DNA from: Pyrus communis
Taxonomy: Eukaryota; Streptophyta; Magnoliopsida; Rosales; Rosaceae
Assembly: GCF_963583255.1 (NCBI RefSeq)
Contig: NC_084810.1
Location: forward strand, 11,491,853-11,555,852
Reading direction: 5' to 3'
DNA length: 64,000 nucleotides
Shown here piece after piece: positions 45,043-55,391 of this stretch (its first letter is position 1; each line of letters opens with the position of its first letter). Position numbers and translations under genes: made by a program. The notes under the pieces are model-generated. The model did not search any database and was not told the origin of the DNA. It saw nothing but the letters and a program-made list of their open reading frames with translations.

Positions 45043-48000
45043 ATGGTGACTGCCACTCAGCTACAAATTCTGCAATCGCCAATCACCTCTCTTATTTCTA
45101 CTGTTCCTACGTCGGTTACTGTCAAACTTGATGAGTCCAACTATCTCACCTGGCACTTTCAGATGCAATTGCTCCTTGAAGGCCATGGAATTATGGGGTT
45201 CTTGGATGGTTCTCTTCCCTGTCCTGCACGGTTTTTGTCGTCGGGGTCTGGGGAGTCTGATGTTGATTCTGGGGATTCTTCATCCAGAACTGATACAGAT
45301 GAATACAAGGTATGGAAAATGCATGATCGCGCCTTGATGCAGCTCATCACTGTCACACTTTCCCCATCAGCGGTATCTTGTGTCATTGGCAGCACAAGTG
45401 CTCGAGAACTGTGGATTCGACTCAAGGAACAATTCTCCATTGTTTCTCGTGCCACCATATTCCAAATGAAGTCTGAATTACAGAATATCAAGAAAGGCCC
45501 TGATTCCATATCCCAGTACTTGCAGCGCATTAAGGAAGCTCGCGATTATTTGACTGCTGCAGGAGTGCATTTCGAAGATGATGATATTGTCATCTTAACC
45601 CTCAATGGCTTGTCAGGGGATTATAATACTATCAGATCCATCATTCGAGGTCGAGACAGTGTAATTTCTCTCAAAGACTTGAGATCTCAGTTGCTTGCTG
45701 AAGAAGCAATGGTTGAGAATATTGCTGTTACACCATTCCTTTCTGCAATGATGGCCAAGAATTCTGAATCTGGTTCCAAGAACTCGTCTTATTCATCCAA
45801 CGGGTATACTGGTAGTTCTCATCAAGGGAGTTCTGCAAATTTGAGTCAAGGGTATTCGAACACTCAGTCTTCGGGGTTTTCTGGTACAAATCCTCCACAT
45901 ATCTACTTCAAGAACAGTTACAATAAGCATAAGGGCAGAGGTAAATTCAACTATAATCCTAATTCTCGATCTGGGAACTTTAGAAATGTCTACACCACTT
46001 CTGCTTCTGGGATTCTTGGTGCGTCTCCCTCACAGTCAGCTTGTCAAATATGTGGAAAACTTGGTCATCTTGCTGATACATGTCGATTCCGGAACACTGA
46101 GGCTGTTATAGCTGAAGGATGTCAGATTTGTGGCAAAAAGAACCACACTGCCCAATTTTGCCATTTTCGTAATGCAACTATGTCTGGCACTACCCCTCAA
46201 ATGTCTGCAATGCATGTCAATTCCTCATTATCCACTCCAACATCAAATGCTTCTTCTCAGCAGTTCTGGCTTACAGATTCAGGAGCAACAAATCATCTCA
46301 CTGCAGATTTGCAGAATCTTTCCTTGGCTACACCTTTCCCATCCACAGAGACCATTCAAACTGCCAATGGTGCAGGTTTATCCATTTCACATACTGGTTC
46401 ATCTGTCGTTCATACACCTACTCAAAAGTTGAAGCTTAATTCAGTATTATTTGTTCCGAGAATTACTCAGAATCTGTTATCTGTACACAGACTCTGTCTT
46501 GATAATCATTGTTGCCTAATTTTTGATGCTTTTTATTTCTGGATTCAGGACAAAGCCACAGGGAGGATTCTGTACAAGGGGAAGTGTAGTAATGGGTTAT
46601 ATCCAATACCAATATCCAGACCAGGTCTGCTTCAGCAACATGGGTTTAAAGCTGCATTTCTTGGACAGCAAGTGCATTCTAGTTTCTGGCATAGCAGACT
46701 AGGTCATCCCTCCAATTCTATTGTCTCCACTATACTTAGAAAATCAAATATTCCAGTTTCTTCTGATGTATTACCTTCTTTGTGTCATTCTTGCTTACAA
46801 GGCAAATTCAGCAAGTTACCTTTTTCCTCATCTGTCTCCAAATCTGTAATTCCTTTTGAAATACTGCATAGTGATGTCTGGGGCCCTGCTCCCTGTGTTT
46901 CTATTGATGGATACAAATACTATGTGACATTCATTGATGAATGCACTAGATTTTGTTGGCTGTTTCCCTTGCATAATAAAAGTGAAGTATGTTCTGTGTT
47001 TATTCGATTATATCACTTCATCTTTAATCACTTTGCAGTCAGTATTAAAACTTTCCAAAGTGATGGGGGTGGGGAGTATACCAGTTCTGTGTTTCAATCT
47101 TTTCTGATAGCCAAGGGAATCACTCACCAAATTTCCTGTCCTTATACTCCAGAGCAAAATGGCCTGGCAGAAAGAAAGCATCGCCATGTTGTTGAAACCT
47201 CAATCACATTGTTACAGACTGCATCTCTACCTGCATCTTTCTGGTCTTTTGCTTGTCAAACTGCAGTCTACCTTATAAACAGGATGCCTTCCTCCACTAT
47301 AAATAACCAATCCCCATTTGAGGTTCTGTTTCAATCTGTTCCAGATGTTCAACACCTAAAGATTTTTGGTTGTGCATGTTTCCCCTTCTTAAAACCTTAT
47401 ACTAGGAACAAACTGCAACCTAAAACCAACTTATGCATTTTTCTGGGCTATGCATCTAAGTACAAGGGCTATATTTGCTTTGATGTTCTCTCCAAACGAT
47501 CTTATATCTCTAGACATGTGCTATTTGATGAGTGTGACTTCCCATATTCCTCTCTTGTCTCTAAGTCATATCTCAATTCCCAGAGGTCTAGCTCTCCAAT
47601 TCCAGTAAGTTCAGTGTCTATTACTAATACCAATACTATTGTTGGAGCACCATCACCCACTTCTGTGTCTAGTCCTCGTGCTACCCCTACCTCTGCCACT
47701 GCCAGATTTCCCCAGTCTCCATATCTACTGGATCCATCTCAGTCCCCTTCACCAGAAGACACAAGCTACCCCATTACTGGCACTTCACCTCAGTGTACTT
47801 CCTCTGCTCTTCCTGTGGCTCCTGAGTGTTCCCCAGAATCGTTACAAGTCATTCTTCCTATTCCTCCATTAAACTTACATCCTATGCAAACAAGATCAAA
47901 GAGTGGCATTGTCAAGAAGAAAGCATTTCTTGCCCTGGTCTCTGAGTCTACAGATGTGGATTTATCCCAGATTGAACCAGTATCTTACAAATCTGCTCTG

Positions 48001-49521
48001 AAATCTCCTGTATGGGTTAAAGCTATGGAGGAGGAAATTGAAGCCTTACATTCCCAGCACACTTGGTCTTTGGTACCCTTACCATCAAATCGAAATCTTG
48101 TGGGGTGTAAGTGGGTTTTCAAGATCAAGAGGCATGCCAATGGAACTATCTCCCGATACAAGGCTAGGCTTGTAGCCAAGGGGTTCAATCAAGAGGCAGG
48201 GATAGACTATGGTGAAACATTCAGCCCTGTAGTTAAGCCTACTACAGTAAGGCTTGTTCTTGCTTTAGCTGCACAGTTTGGTTGGGATTTAAGACAGCTT
48301 GATGTCAAAAACGCTTTTCTGCATGGAATCCTCCAAGAAGAGGTATACATGGCCCAACCTCCTGGGTTTGTGGACTCTATCTATTCCTCCTCAGTATGCA
48401 AACTTCACAAGTCTCTATATGGTCTCAAACAAGCCCCAAGGGCATGGAATGAGAGGTTTACTAATTTTCTGCCTTCTCTGGGGTTTCAAACAACCTATGC
48501 AGATACTTCTTTGTTTGTCAAACACACTGAATCTGGGGTTGTCATTCTCCTTCTTTATGTAGATGATATAATCATCACAGGGAGTGCAACAGCTATAATT
48601 CCAGCAGTCATTGCTGCATTGGCAGCCGAGTTTGATATAAAGGATCTGGGATCACTCCACTACTTCCTTGGCATTCAAATTACAAAAACTGCAGAAGGGT
48701 TATTTCTTTCCCAGCACAAGTATGTTAATGATCTGTTGACCAAGACAGAGATGCATCTGTCAAAGCCTTGTGCCACTCCTTGCTTGCCTCATCATCGGCT
48801 CCTCAAGGATGATGGAACACCATTTGTTAATCCTGCATTATACAGAAGCATCGTGGGTGCTTTGCAGTATCTCACCTTCACACGCCCTGACATTGCATTT
48901 TCTGTGCATCAAGTCTGTCAGTTCATGCATTGCCCTATGGAGTCTCATTACTTGGCTGTCAAACGGATCTTACGTTATCTTAAAGGGACTCAACACTATG
49001 GTCTTCAATATGTCAAAGGTGAGATGGAGCTGAATACATTTAGTGATGCTGACTGGGCAGGGGATCCCAATGACAGACGCTCCACAACTGGTTTTGTTGC
49101 TTTCTTAGGGCATAATCCCATATCCTGGTCATCCAAGAAGCAACAAACAGTTTCTCGTTCCTCTACTGAAGCAGAATATCGCGCTATTGCTACAACAGCT
49201 ACTGAGATCGATTGGCTCAAGCAGATTCTTGCTTTTCTGCAGATTGTCATATCGACTCCTTCCATAATGTTCTGTGATAATCTGTCCGCTATTGCTCTTA
49301 CCTGCAATCCAGTGATGCATCAAAGAACCAAACATATTGAGATTGACATTCATTTTGTTCGGGAAAGGGTTGCTAAACAGTTACTTCATATGCAGTTTGT
49401 TTCGTCTACTGAGCAATTCGCTGATATTCTGACTAAAGGACTTTCTGCACCACTGTTTCGTGCTCATTGTTGCAATCTCAGCCTTCGTGATCCTCCTCCT
49501 GAGCTTGAGGGAGGATGTTAA
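45043..49521 (+). CDS. Copia Gag-Pol polyprotein, 1492 aa, intact
   Basis: The first ATG in the open frame is 45043 (MVTATQLQILQSP); the frame is open from upstream but without ATG. Residue ranges are approximate. Gag (1-310) includes LWIRLKEQFSIVSRATIFQM. Two CCHC knuckles are CQICGKLGHLADTC and CQICGKKNHTAQFC (near 335 and 365). The protease site is DSGATNHL (about 412). The GAG-pre-integrase segment is FWHSRLGHPS. Integrase has DVWGP, FQSDGGGEY and PEQNGLAERKHR (D, D, E present). RT has WVFKIKRHANGTISRYKARL, QLDVKNAFLHG and LLYVDDIIITG. RNase H has FSDADWAGDPNDRRSTTGF, SSTEAEYRA and ADILTKGLS. The stop overlaps the 3' LTR by 6 bp. All catalytic motifs look intact, so the copy may be active. 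Its sublineage was not assigned. Confidence 0.95.
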   Translation: MVTATQLQILQSPITSLISTVPTSVTVKLDESNYLTWHFQMQLLLEGHGIMGFLDGSLPCPARFLSSGSGESDVDSGDSSSRTDTDEYKVWKMHDRALMQLITVTLSPSAVSCVIGSTSARELWIRLKEQFSIVSRATIFQMKSELQNIKKGPDSISQYLQRIKEARDYLTAAGVHFEDDDIVILTLNGLSGDYNTIRSIIRGRDSVISLKDLRSQLLAEEAMVENIAVTPFLSAMMAKNSESGSKNSSYSSNGYTGSSHQGSSANLSQGYSNTQSSGFSGTNPPHIYFKNSYNKHKGRGKFNYNPNSRSGNFRNVYTTSASGILGASPSQSACQICGKLGHLADTCRFRNTEAVIAEGCQICGKKNHTAQFCHFRNATMSGTTPQMSAMHVNSSLSTPTSNASSQQFWLTDSGATNHLTADLQNLSLATPFPSTETIQTANGAGLSISHTGSSVVHTPTQKLKLNSVLFVPRITQNLLSVHRLCLDNHCCLIFDAFYFWIQDKATGRILYKGKCSNGLYPIPISRPGLLQQHGFKAAFLGQQVHSSFWHSRLGHPSNSIVSTILRKSNIPVSSDVLPSLCHSCLQGKFSKLPFSSSVSKSVIPFEILHSDVWGPAPCVSIDGYKYYVTFIDECTRFCWLFPLHNKSEVCSVFIRLYHFIFNHFAVSIKTFQSDGGGEYTSSVFQSFLIAKGITHQISCPYTPEQNGLAERKHRHVVETSITLLQTASLPASFWSFACQTAVYLINRMPSSTINNQSPFEVLFQSVPDVQHLKIFGCACFPFLKPYTRNKLQPKTNLCIFLGYASKYKGYICFDVLSKRSYISRHVLFDECDFPYSSLVSKSYLNSQRSSSPIPVSSVSITNTNTIVGAPSPTSVSSPRATPTSATARFPQSPYLLDPSQSPSPEDTSYPITGTSPQCTSSALPVAPECSPESLQVILPIPPLNLHPMQTRSKSGIVKKKAFLALVSESTDVDLSQIEPVSYKSALKSPVWVKAMEEEIEALHSQHTWSLVPLPSNRNLVGCKWVFKIKRHANGTISRYKARLVAKGFNQEAGIDYGETFSPVVKPTTVRLVLALAAQFGWDLRQLDVKNAFLHGILQEEVYMAQPPGFVDSIYSSSVCKLHKSLYGLKQAPRAWNERFTNFLPSLGFQTTYADTSLFVKHTESGVVILLLYVDDIIITGSATAIIPAVIAALAAEFDIKDLGSLHYFLGIQITKTAEGLFLSQHKYVNDLLTKTEMHLSKPCATPCLPHHRLLKDDGTPFVNPALYRSIVGALQYLTFTRPDIAFSVHQVCQFMHCPMESHYLAVKRILRYLKGTQHYGLQYVKGEMELNTFSDADWAGDPNDRRSTTGFVAFLGHNPISWSSKKQQTVSRSSTEAEYRAIATTATEIDWLKQILAFLQIVISTPSIMFCDNLSAIALTCNPVMHQRTKHIEIDIHFVRERVAKQLLHMQFVSSTEQFADILTKGLSAPLFRAHCCNLSLRDPPPELEGGC

Positions 49522-49787
49522 CAATATATAGTGAATGGTTAGATAGTGTGCCATGTGTCAATGGATTAGTAGGGTTGTTATAAGGAGGTTAAGGCAGTTA
49601 TAACAAGTCTTAGTGAACAAGCTTGTAAAGTTAGTATATAACAAATGTAGTGAATGTAATTGAGTAATATAGAAAAACATTACAGTAATACATTCCTCTT
49701 TCTCTCTACATTTCTTCCTTATCTCTTTAACACCTTAATAATCTTTCTGCATCAATACACCTCTGCAATATAATATGTTGCTTTACA
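49516..49787 (+). repeat. 3' LTR of the intact copia
   Basis: It is 272 bp, apparently identical to the 5' LTR, and followed by the AAGGT target duplication. Confidence 0.95.
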
Positions 49788-50561
49788 AAGGTAGTTATTT
49801 TTATTATTTTATTGGAATTCAATTTTTATTGCATAATAATTTTAAGCAAACATATGAGTAAATAAAGCGCCTTACCTAAAATTGCTGGGAATTAATTGCA
49901 TGATCGAGAATATCTATAATTGGCTCAGTTCATATTCTCTTATACCTTAGTATTCATTATGTAGCAAGATAAATTCGTCTTCAGGTCACAATCAGAGTTG
50001 ACGATAGTGGTGTCGGGATGAAGGGATGAAGGTTCTCCGACGACACTAGCACTTGAGATTCTTTTAATTTAATTATAGGTTCACGAATTAGAGGTTATAT
50101 ATTCCTTACATTTCGTAGTTTGATTATTATTTATTATGTTCTTCATTAACGCCAAGATGGATCGGAGAAGAATAAACACCTGAAACATTACCCTGTATAT
50201 GTATGTATTGTGTTTCTTGATATTGTGGGTTATTCCTTATCCAGTCTTGTTTATTTGTTTCATTTAACAACATTAATGTATCTGCAAACAGGTACTGAAG
50301 CCTTTGGCGAGCTCAACAAATCCTTCTTGTGGCCCTCAGAGATCTAGAGATGATGAAAAAACAAACAAGAAGAATAAGCAGAAGAAGAGGAACAAGATCG
50401 AATCCATATATTAGGAACAAGTTTATATTCTTGAGTTGACAAGATCAATCATTATGTCTTCCTGATTGTTCCAAGTGCAAACCAATTTATAGTCTTGAGA
50501 TGAAGTCCATATAGTAGGAACAAGATCGAGTCCTTAATCATTATTTAATAGTAAGTGTAAT

Positions 50562-50952
50562 CAGTGGCGGATCCAAGAAATAATATTAGGGGGGTCAGTA
50601 AGAATAGCGCGCAGCAGCACGTAAATTTTTTTTTACCAGAAATAGCATACATATCACCACTTCATCGAGTCTTGGTAGGCCTGAAGTCATTTGGAAAGAC
50701 ATATTGCACACCTATTAATGCATGCAAAAGGCAGCACCCAAGGTATCCATAGACAATCACTAAGTCTTGGTAGGCCTGAAGTCAATTGGAGGGCATGTAT
50801 GAAGCCAATTCTAATCTTCAAAAGGGCAGCACCCAAGGTATTCATAAATATTCACCGAAGTTCGGAAGGTTAACACCCAAGGTATCTATAGATGTTCACT
50901 GAAGTTCGAGGGATTAGCTGAACCCCCTACCCCCTCAATGCTTCCGCCACTG
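50562..50952. mobile_element. hAT-type MITE
   Basis: It is 391 bp with perfect terminal repeats CAGTGGCGGA / TCCGCCACTG and an 8-bp target duplication AGTGTAAT (50554-50561) versus TGTGTAAT (50953-50960; one mismatch). Internally, TCTTGGTAGGCCTGAAGTCA occurs twice (about 50669 and 50764) and CACCCAAGGTAT occurs three times. It is non-coding. The surrounding 49793-50561 and 50961-51124 are AT-rich interior of the foldback element. Confidence 0.85.
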
Positions 50953-51477
50953 TGTGTAATATGATTAAGATCAAGTCTGTCAGTTTTTGTTGCTATCAAG
51001 TCGTTTTAACTTTTCCCTTTATGACTCAGAGTGTTAAACCTAGTTTTTGTTGGAATTTTTGAATGGTTATTTCAAAATGCAAGTATACTTTTTCAATTGT
51101 TACGGTGGGTTTCATTGAATAAACAAAAAGGTGAGAGAAAGAAGAAGAATTAAACAAGCTAAAAAAATAAACTCATTGAAAAACAATGATAAATGCTTAT
51201 CAATAATCCAAATAGGGGGGCCCTGATGAACCTTGCCGTATGAGAATTAGGTTAGATTGTGGTGGATATGAATGACGTGAAAAAAACTAGGGTGAAAAAA
51301 TGGCGTGAAAAAACTGGCAAAGGAAAAAGCAGAACTGAAAGGGAAAGGAATGAGAAAACTCATCGTACGCCACAATCACCATTTAATTAACCAGCTTTTT
51401 TAATTATTAGATTATTAAATAGTTTTTAATTGTAGTTAAATCCTGATTAATTCAAGGGAGACTTTGAATGCGGTCCC

Positions 51478-52471
51478 TGTCACATCCTGGCCCGGGCGGA
51501 CCACTTCCTGGGCCCGCTCCACCACCATAGCACGATATTGTCCGCTTTGGACCCCGACCACGCCCTCACGGTTTTGTTTTTGGGAACTCACGAGCAACTT
51601 CCCAGTGGGTCACCCATCATGGGATTGCTCTAGCCCCTTCTCACTTAACTTCGGAGTTCCTACGGAACCCGAAGCCAGTGAGCTCCCAAAAGGCCTCATG
51701 CTAGGTAGGGATAGGAATATACATATAAGGATCACTCCCCTAGGTGATGTGGGATGTCACAATCCACCCCCCTTAGGGGCCCGACGTCCTCGTCGACACA
51801 CCACGACCAGGGTTAGGCTCTGATACCAAATGTCACATCCCGGCCCGGGGCGGATCACTTCCCGGGCCCACTCCACCACCGTAGCACGATATTGTCCGCT
51901 TTGGGCCTTGACCATGCCCTCACCGTTTTGTTTTTGGGAACTCACACGAGAACTTCCCGATGGGTCACCCATCCTGGGATTGCTCTAGCCCCTTCTCGCT
52001 TAACTTCGGAGTTCCTACGGAACCCGAAGCCAGTGAGCTCCCAAAAGGCCTCGTGCTAAGTAGGGATGGGAATATACATATAAGGATCACTCCCCTAGGT
52101 GATGTGGGATGTCACAATCCACCCCCCTTAGGGGCCCGACGTCCTCGTCGGCACACCACGACCAGGGTTAGGCTCTGATACCAAATGTCACATCCCGGCT
52201 CAGGGCGGATCACTTCCCGGGCCCACTCCACCACCGTAGCACGATATTGTCCGCTTTGGGCCCCGACCACGCCCTCACGGTTTTGTTTTTGGGAACTCAC
52301 ACGAGAACTTCCCGATGGGTCACCCATCCTGGGATTGCTCTAGCCCCTTCTCGCTTAACTTCGGAGTTCCTACGGAACCCGAAGCCAGTGAGCTCCCAAA
52401 AGGCCTCGTGCTAGGTAGGGATGGGAATATACATATAAGGATCACTCCCTTAGGTGATGTGGGATGTCACA
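51478..52471 (-). mobile_element. Cassandra TRIM array: three LTRs, two internal regions
   Basis: LTRs lie at 51478-51761, 51831-52116 and 52186-52471. The 69-bp spacers carry, in element sense, TTTGGTATCAGAGCC (primer site) and a purine tract AGGGGGGTGG. The LTR ends are TGTGACATCCCACATC...GGGATGTGACA. A perfect 5-bp target duplication GTCCC flanks the whole array (51473-51477 and 52472-52476), so one insertion later grew by unequal exchange between LTRs. The LTRs contain the 5S rRNA-derived stretch typical of Cassandra (antisense here; CTTAACTTCGGAGTTCC). It is non-coding. Confidence 0.9.
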
Positions 52472-52757
52472 GTCCCTACCTATGAAAATTCTTTGACTAA
52501 AACCTTGTTGGCTTTCAATTTTTGATCCAAGTCCCTAAAATTAATGTGATAATTTATTTCTATGTACGTTACTATATTTTTTAAAATTAAAAATTGAAAT
52601 TTATAGTTGTTTATATTAATGAGATTTTAAATAAAAAACCATAATGTGTGGGATTAAAAATATTAAAATATAAATATATTGTTGTGTGTGTGTGTGTGTG
52701 TAAACATGGGTACATTCATCAAAATTAACCAAAAAATTATTGTACCAAAACATGGGT

Positions 52758-53044
52758 TGTAACATCCCACATCGCCCAGGGGAGTGATCCTTAAACGTAT
52801 ATTCCCATCCCTACCTAGCACAAGGCCTTTTGGGAGCTCACTGGCTTCGGGTTCCATGGGAACTCCGAAGTTAAGCGAGTAGCGCGCGAGAGCATTCCCA
52901 GGATGGGTGACCCATCGGGAAGTTCTCGTGTGAGTTCCCAAAAACAAAACCGTGAGGGCATGGTCGGGGCCCAAAACGGACAATATCGTGCTATGGTGAT
53001 GGAGCAGGCCCGGGAAGTGATCCGCCCCGGGCCGGGATGTGTCA
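52758..53044 (+). mobile_element. Cassandra solo LTR with 5S rRNA-like core
   Basis: It is 287 bp, TGTAACATCCCACATCGCC...GGGATGTGTCA, with a perfect target duplication TGGGT (52753-52757 and 53045-53049). Within it, 52858-52935 carries the 5S-derived sequence: AACTCCGAAGTTAAGCGAG, then GAGAGCATTCCCAGGATGGG, TGACCCATCGGGAAG and TTCTCGTGTGAGTTCC, which corresponds to the internal control region and 3' part of plant 5S rRNA. Cassandra LTRs use this as a pol III promoter. A single LTR with matching flanks indicates LTR-LTR recombination. Confidence 0.92.
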
Positions 53045-53797
53045 TGGGTACATTCTTCAAAATCATCAAAAAAACAAAAATATTAGGCTTAATAATATTA
53101 GTAAATTTCTTCGATTAAACTTAATATGGATACATTCTCAAATCAACAAAAAAAAAAGTACCCATATAAGTTTAAAAATGGATTAGATAAAAATTGAATA
53201 GATTTTATATAAAAAATAGGGTACATTTTACCTATAACAAATTGGTATATTTAAGAATGAATACATTTTAAGATTAAAAATTTGAAAAAAATTACATGAA
53301 TGGTACATATAATTAGCATGGGTACATTTAGCAAAATTAAAAATGGGTACAAATAAATAAAAAAAATATGGGTACAAATACAAATAAAACTTTATAAAAT
53401 ATGGGCATAAAAAGAAATTAATATATGGGTACAAATTAAAACTGAAAAGAAAATTGGAACAACTTAAAAAAGGGTTGCGAATTAAAAATGGGTACAAACT
53501 AAAAATAAAAATATACGATAAAAAATTTAGCCATAAATATAAATATACTAATTGTAACATTTTTAACATTAAATGAATATATTTAGAAATAAAAAATATT
53601 TTATTATTGTAAGAATTAATGATGTTATTAATACCAAGGACCTTGATCAAAAAATGAAAATGAATAAGGTTTTAATCAAAGGAATAGTAAAAGGAAGGAT
53701 GAGAGCCTAATTTCTCCTTAATTTAATGATATACCTTTCCACATCATATGCCACATAAGGTGGTATAAAATTGTGGTACAAAAATATAATAAGTGTA

Positions 53798-54727
53798 GCA
53801 CTATTCTGGCACTGTGTAGGGGGAATAACATCTCATACTTTGCTTTTATCTTCTTTTTCATCTTTTGAAAAATTTTAGTTGAATTTTTTTAAGGAAAACT
53901 AATGAAAATGGCTTGAAAACTTTGAGTTTTAATCAAAATAACAAAAAGTTGTTGTAAGTGAATAGTACTAAAAGTGACTTTTTAGAGTAAAAATATCTTT
54001 AACATTAAAAGTAAATAGTACTATGAGTGTTTCGTTAAGACTCTCATTTTTTTATGAACAAATTCTTAGTTAATTAAATTTAAAAAAACTAAAACAAGTA
54101 GGGGAAAAAGGTAAAATAGCTAGGCGATGCAACCTAAGTGATACTCTCCCAAATCTTGTCCCTAATTTGCAGAGCCAAATTAAAATCCTAAATCTTCTTC
54201 ATCACCTCCTCTTCTCACAAAGTTGTCTTATCCCTCACATCCACCGATTCTCTCAAACCGCTCTCCACCCTTCACGTCCTCTCCTTCACCAGTTTTTCCA
54301 AACTCATGCATGCGTGTTCCCCAGCGAACAGCTCATCCTGTTTTTACAAGTTGTGTTCAAAAGTCGGAAGTTTTGCTCCGTCTTATTCGAAACACCCAAC
54401 TCAGCTGCCATTTTTGTACAGAAAGTGCCAATTTTGAGTTAGAACATTTTCTTCACGGCGTAATTTGTCTTCGTTCACCTTTCTGTTAGAGCTAAATTAT
54501 CGTACATCATGCAATTCACGTAGTTACATTCAAAGGACATTCTGGTCATTCGACCATCTTGGTGCCATGTGTCACGATCTCCCACTCTTCTTAAAACACA
54601 AAATGTAAATTTTGATTTGATTCAATTCTAAATTTATAAGTTGAAAATATTTTGTCGGTTTAAAATTAACCTTTGAATTTATGGATTTTAGTTCATACTT
54701 AGATTTTTGTCTTGCCTTTGTGTCCAA
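53798..54727. other. Intergenic region without recognised feature
   Basis: It is AT-rich to about 54120. A frame of about 90 codons at 54167-54442 (Pro/Ser-rich, HPSRPLLHQFFQTHACVFP) has no recognised domain and is not supported as a gene. Confidence 0.4.
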
Positions 54728-55391
54728 TAGGGATGTCAGTGGTTCGATTTGGGTACGGAATTGTTATATCCACCTCCATAACCATAAAAATGAATCATAT
54801 TCATACCCGCAAATTAACTATCAGAGATTATCTATAACCATACCCACCAGGTAACGAATTCCCCATCAGTTAACGATTATATCAATCTTCATCAATTAAA
54901 AAAAAATATTGTTCAATTGACACACTATAACCGTTATATGCATCAACTCCTTGACTCTTAGACTCTTGAAAAGAGATGATAAACTTGGAGTCTTTGATGT
55001 ATAAAAGGAAGGGATCTTGTAGAATATAAAAATTAAAGCATTGAACTTGAAACATTGATGATGTTGGCTAATCTTTGAGCTCTCCCATAAACACGATTGA
55101 ATTTTCATTGGTTTTAATCAAAACCTTTGAACTCTCCTACAAAATGAAACTTTCAATTCTCATGGGTAATGAGTTCAGTGAATAGATAATATAACAATGA
55201 TATATAATATGTATTATTCCGGTGGATGGTTACAAATCGGGACCTCTATAACCATATTAAAAATCGTAAACCGAATAATGTTAACAGTTTTTCTTCATAT
55301 CCAAAATATACCCGATTTTCATCCCAAATTCGCCCCATTCGGGCAGTTATACATAATTATTTGGTTCAACGGGTTGAATTTGCCATCCCTA
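54728..55391. mobile_element. Non-autonomous TIR element, 664 bp
   Basis: The termini TAGGGATGTCAGTGG and, in reverse complement, TAGGGATGGCAAATT pair imperfectly. The flanks TGTCCAA (54721-54727) and TGTCCAA (55392-55398) are a perfect 7-bp direct repeat. The interior is AT-rich and non-coding. The TAGGGATGGCA terminus suggests a hAT-like MITE, though a hAT would be expected to give 8 bp. Confidence 0.7.

Larger units (their letters stand above)
44540..49787 (+). mobile_element. Structurally intact Ty1/copia retrotransposon
   Basis: The LTRs are 44540-44811 and 49516-49787, each 272 bp (TGTTAACAATATATAG...TGCTTTACA). I see no difference between them, which indicates a very recent insertion. 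The target duplication AAGGT lies at 44535-44539 and 49788-49792. The primer site TGGTATCA (44813 onward) is initiator-Met type. The polypurine tract GAGCTTGAGGGAGGA directly precedes the 3' LTR. One long ORF fills the interior. Confidence 0.96.
44452..50414 (+). other. Possible small two-exon gene inside the foldback element
   Basis: After an acceptor (TTCATAG, ending 44451) an ATG at 44456 opens a frame MTLTIEEELEKLKDTNHVMI... ending at a donor G|GT at 44537/44538. The copia inserted exactly here. Beyond it, an acceptor GCAAACAG (ending 50291) precedes 50292-50414. In phase with the first exon this gives a short tail (GTEAFGELNKSFLWPSEI). In another frame it is a 40-residue Lys-rich tail (DDEKTNKKNKQKKRNK). 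I recognise no family. It could be a captured host gene piece or chance, and the copia in the intron would hamper expression. Confidence 0.25.
51456..53717. mobile_element. TIR element B (Mutator-like), host of Cassandra insertions
   Basis: A 9-bp target duplication TTAATTCAA (51447-51455) / TTAATTTAA (53718-53726) flanks it. The ends GGGAGACTTTGAATG and, in reverse complement, GGAGAAATTAGGCTC are weakly paired. Further in, CTTTGACTAAAACCTTGTT (about 52503) pairs with the inverse of AAGGTTTTAATCAAAG (about 53665), and TTTTTGATCCAAGTCC with the inverse of GGACCTTGATCAAAAA. The interior (52480-53640) is AT-rich with many GGGTACA motifs and no ORF. Removing the Cassandra inserts leaves about 970 bp. 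Confidence 0.65.
44020..53797. mobile_element. Long-inverted-repeat DNA element (foldback/Mutator-like), expanded by nested insertions
   Basis: The left arm (44020-44410) matches, in reverse complement, 51125-51455 continued at 53727-53797. Outer pair: TTTTTGTACCAC, then TATACCACCTTATGTGGCAT. Inner pair: ATCCACCACAATCTAA, then AATTCTCATACG, AAGGTTCATCAG and ATAAATGCTTA. The right arm is split by element B (51456-53717). Removing the copia (44540-49787), the hAT MITE (50562-50952) and B leaves about 1.86 kb, with roughly 400-bp arms. It has no transposase, so it is non-autonomous. It may carry a small spliced gene. No clear outer target duplication was found; the left end cuts the LTR of the older copia. 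Confidence 0.75.

Noticed and set aside
52858..52935. Possible 5S rRNA gene
   Set aside because: The 5S-like stretch is incomplete at its 5' side and lies inside an LTR with its own target duplication; it is the Cassandra LTR core.
54167..54489. Two overlapping frames of about 90 codons
   Set aside because: No recognised domain, no splice or promoter context, and two frames equally open; not supported.
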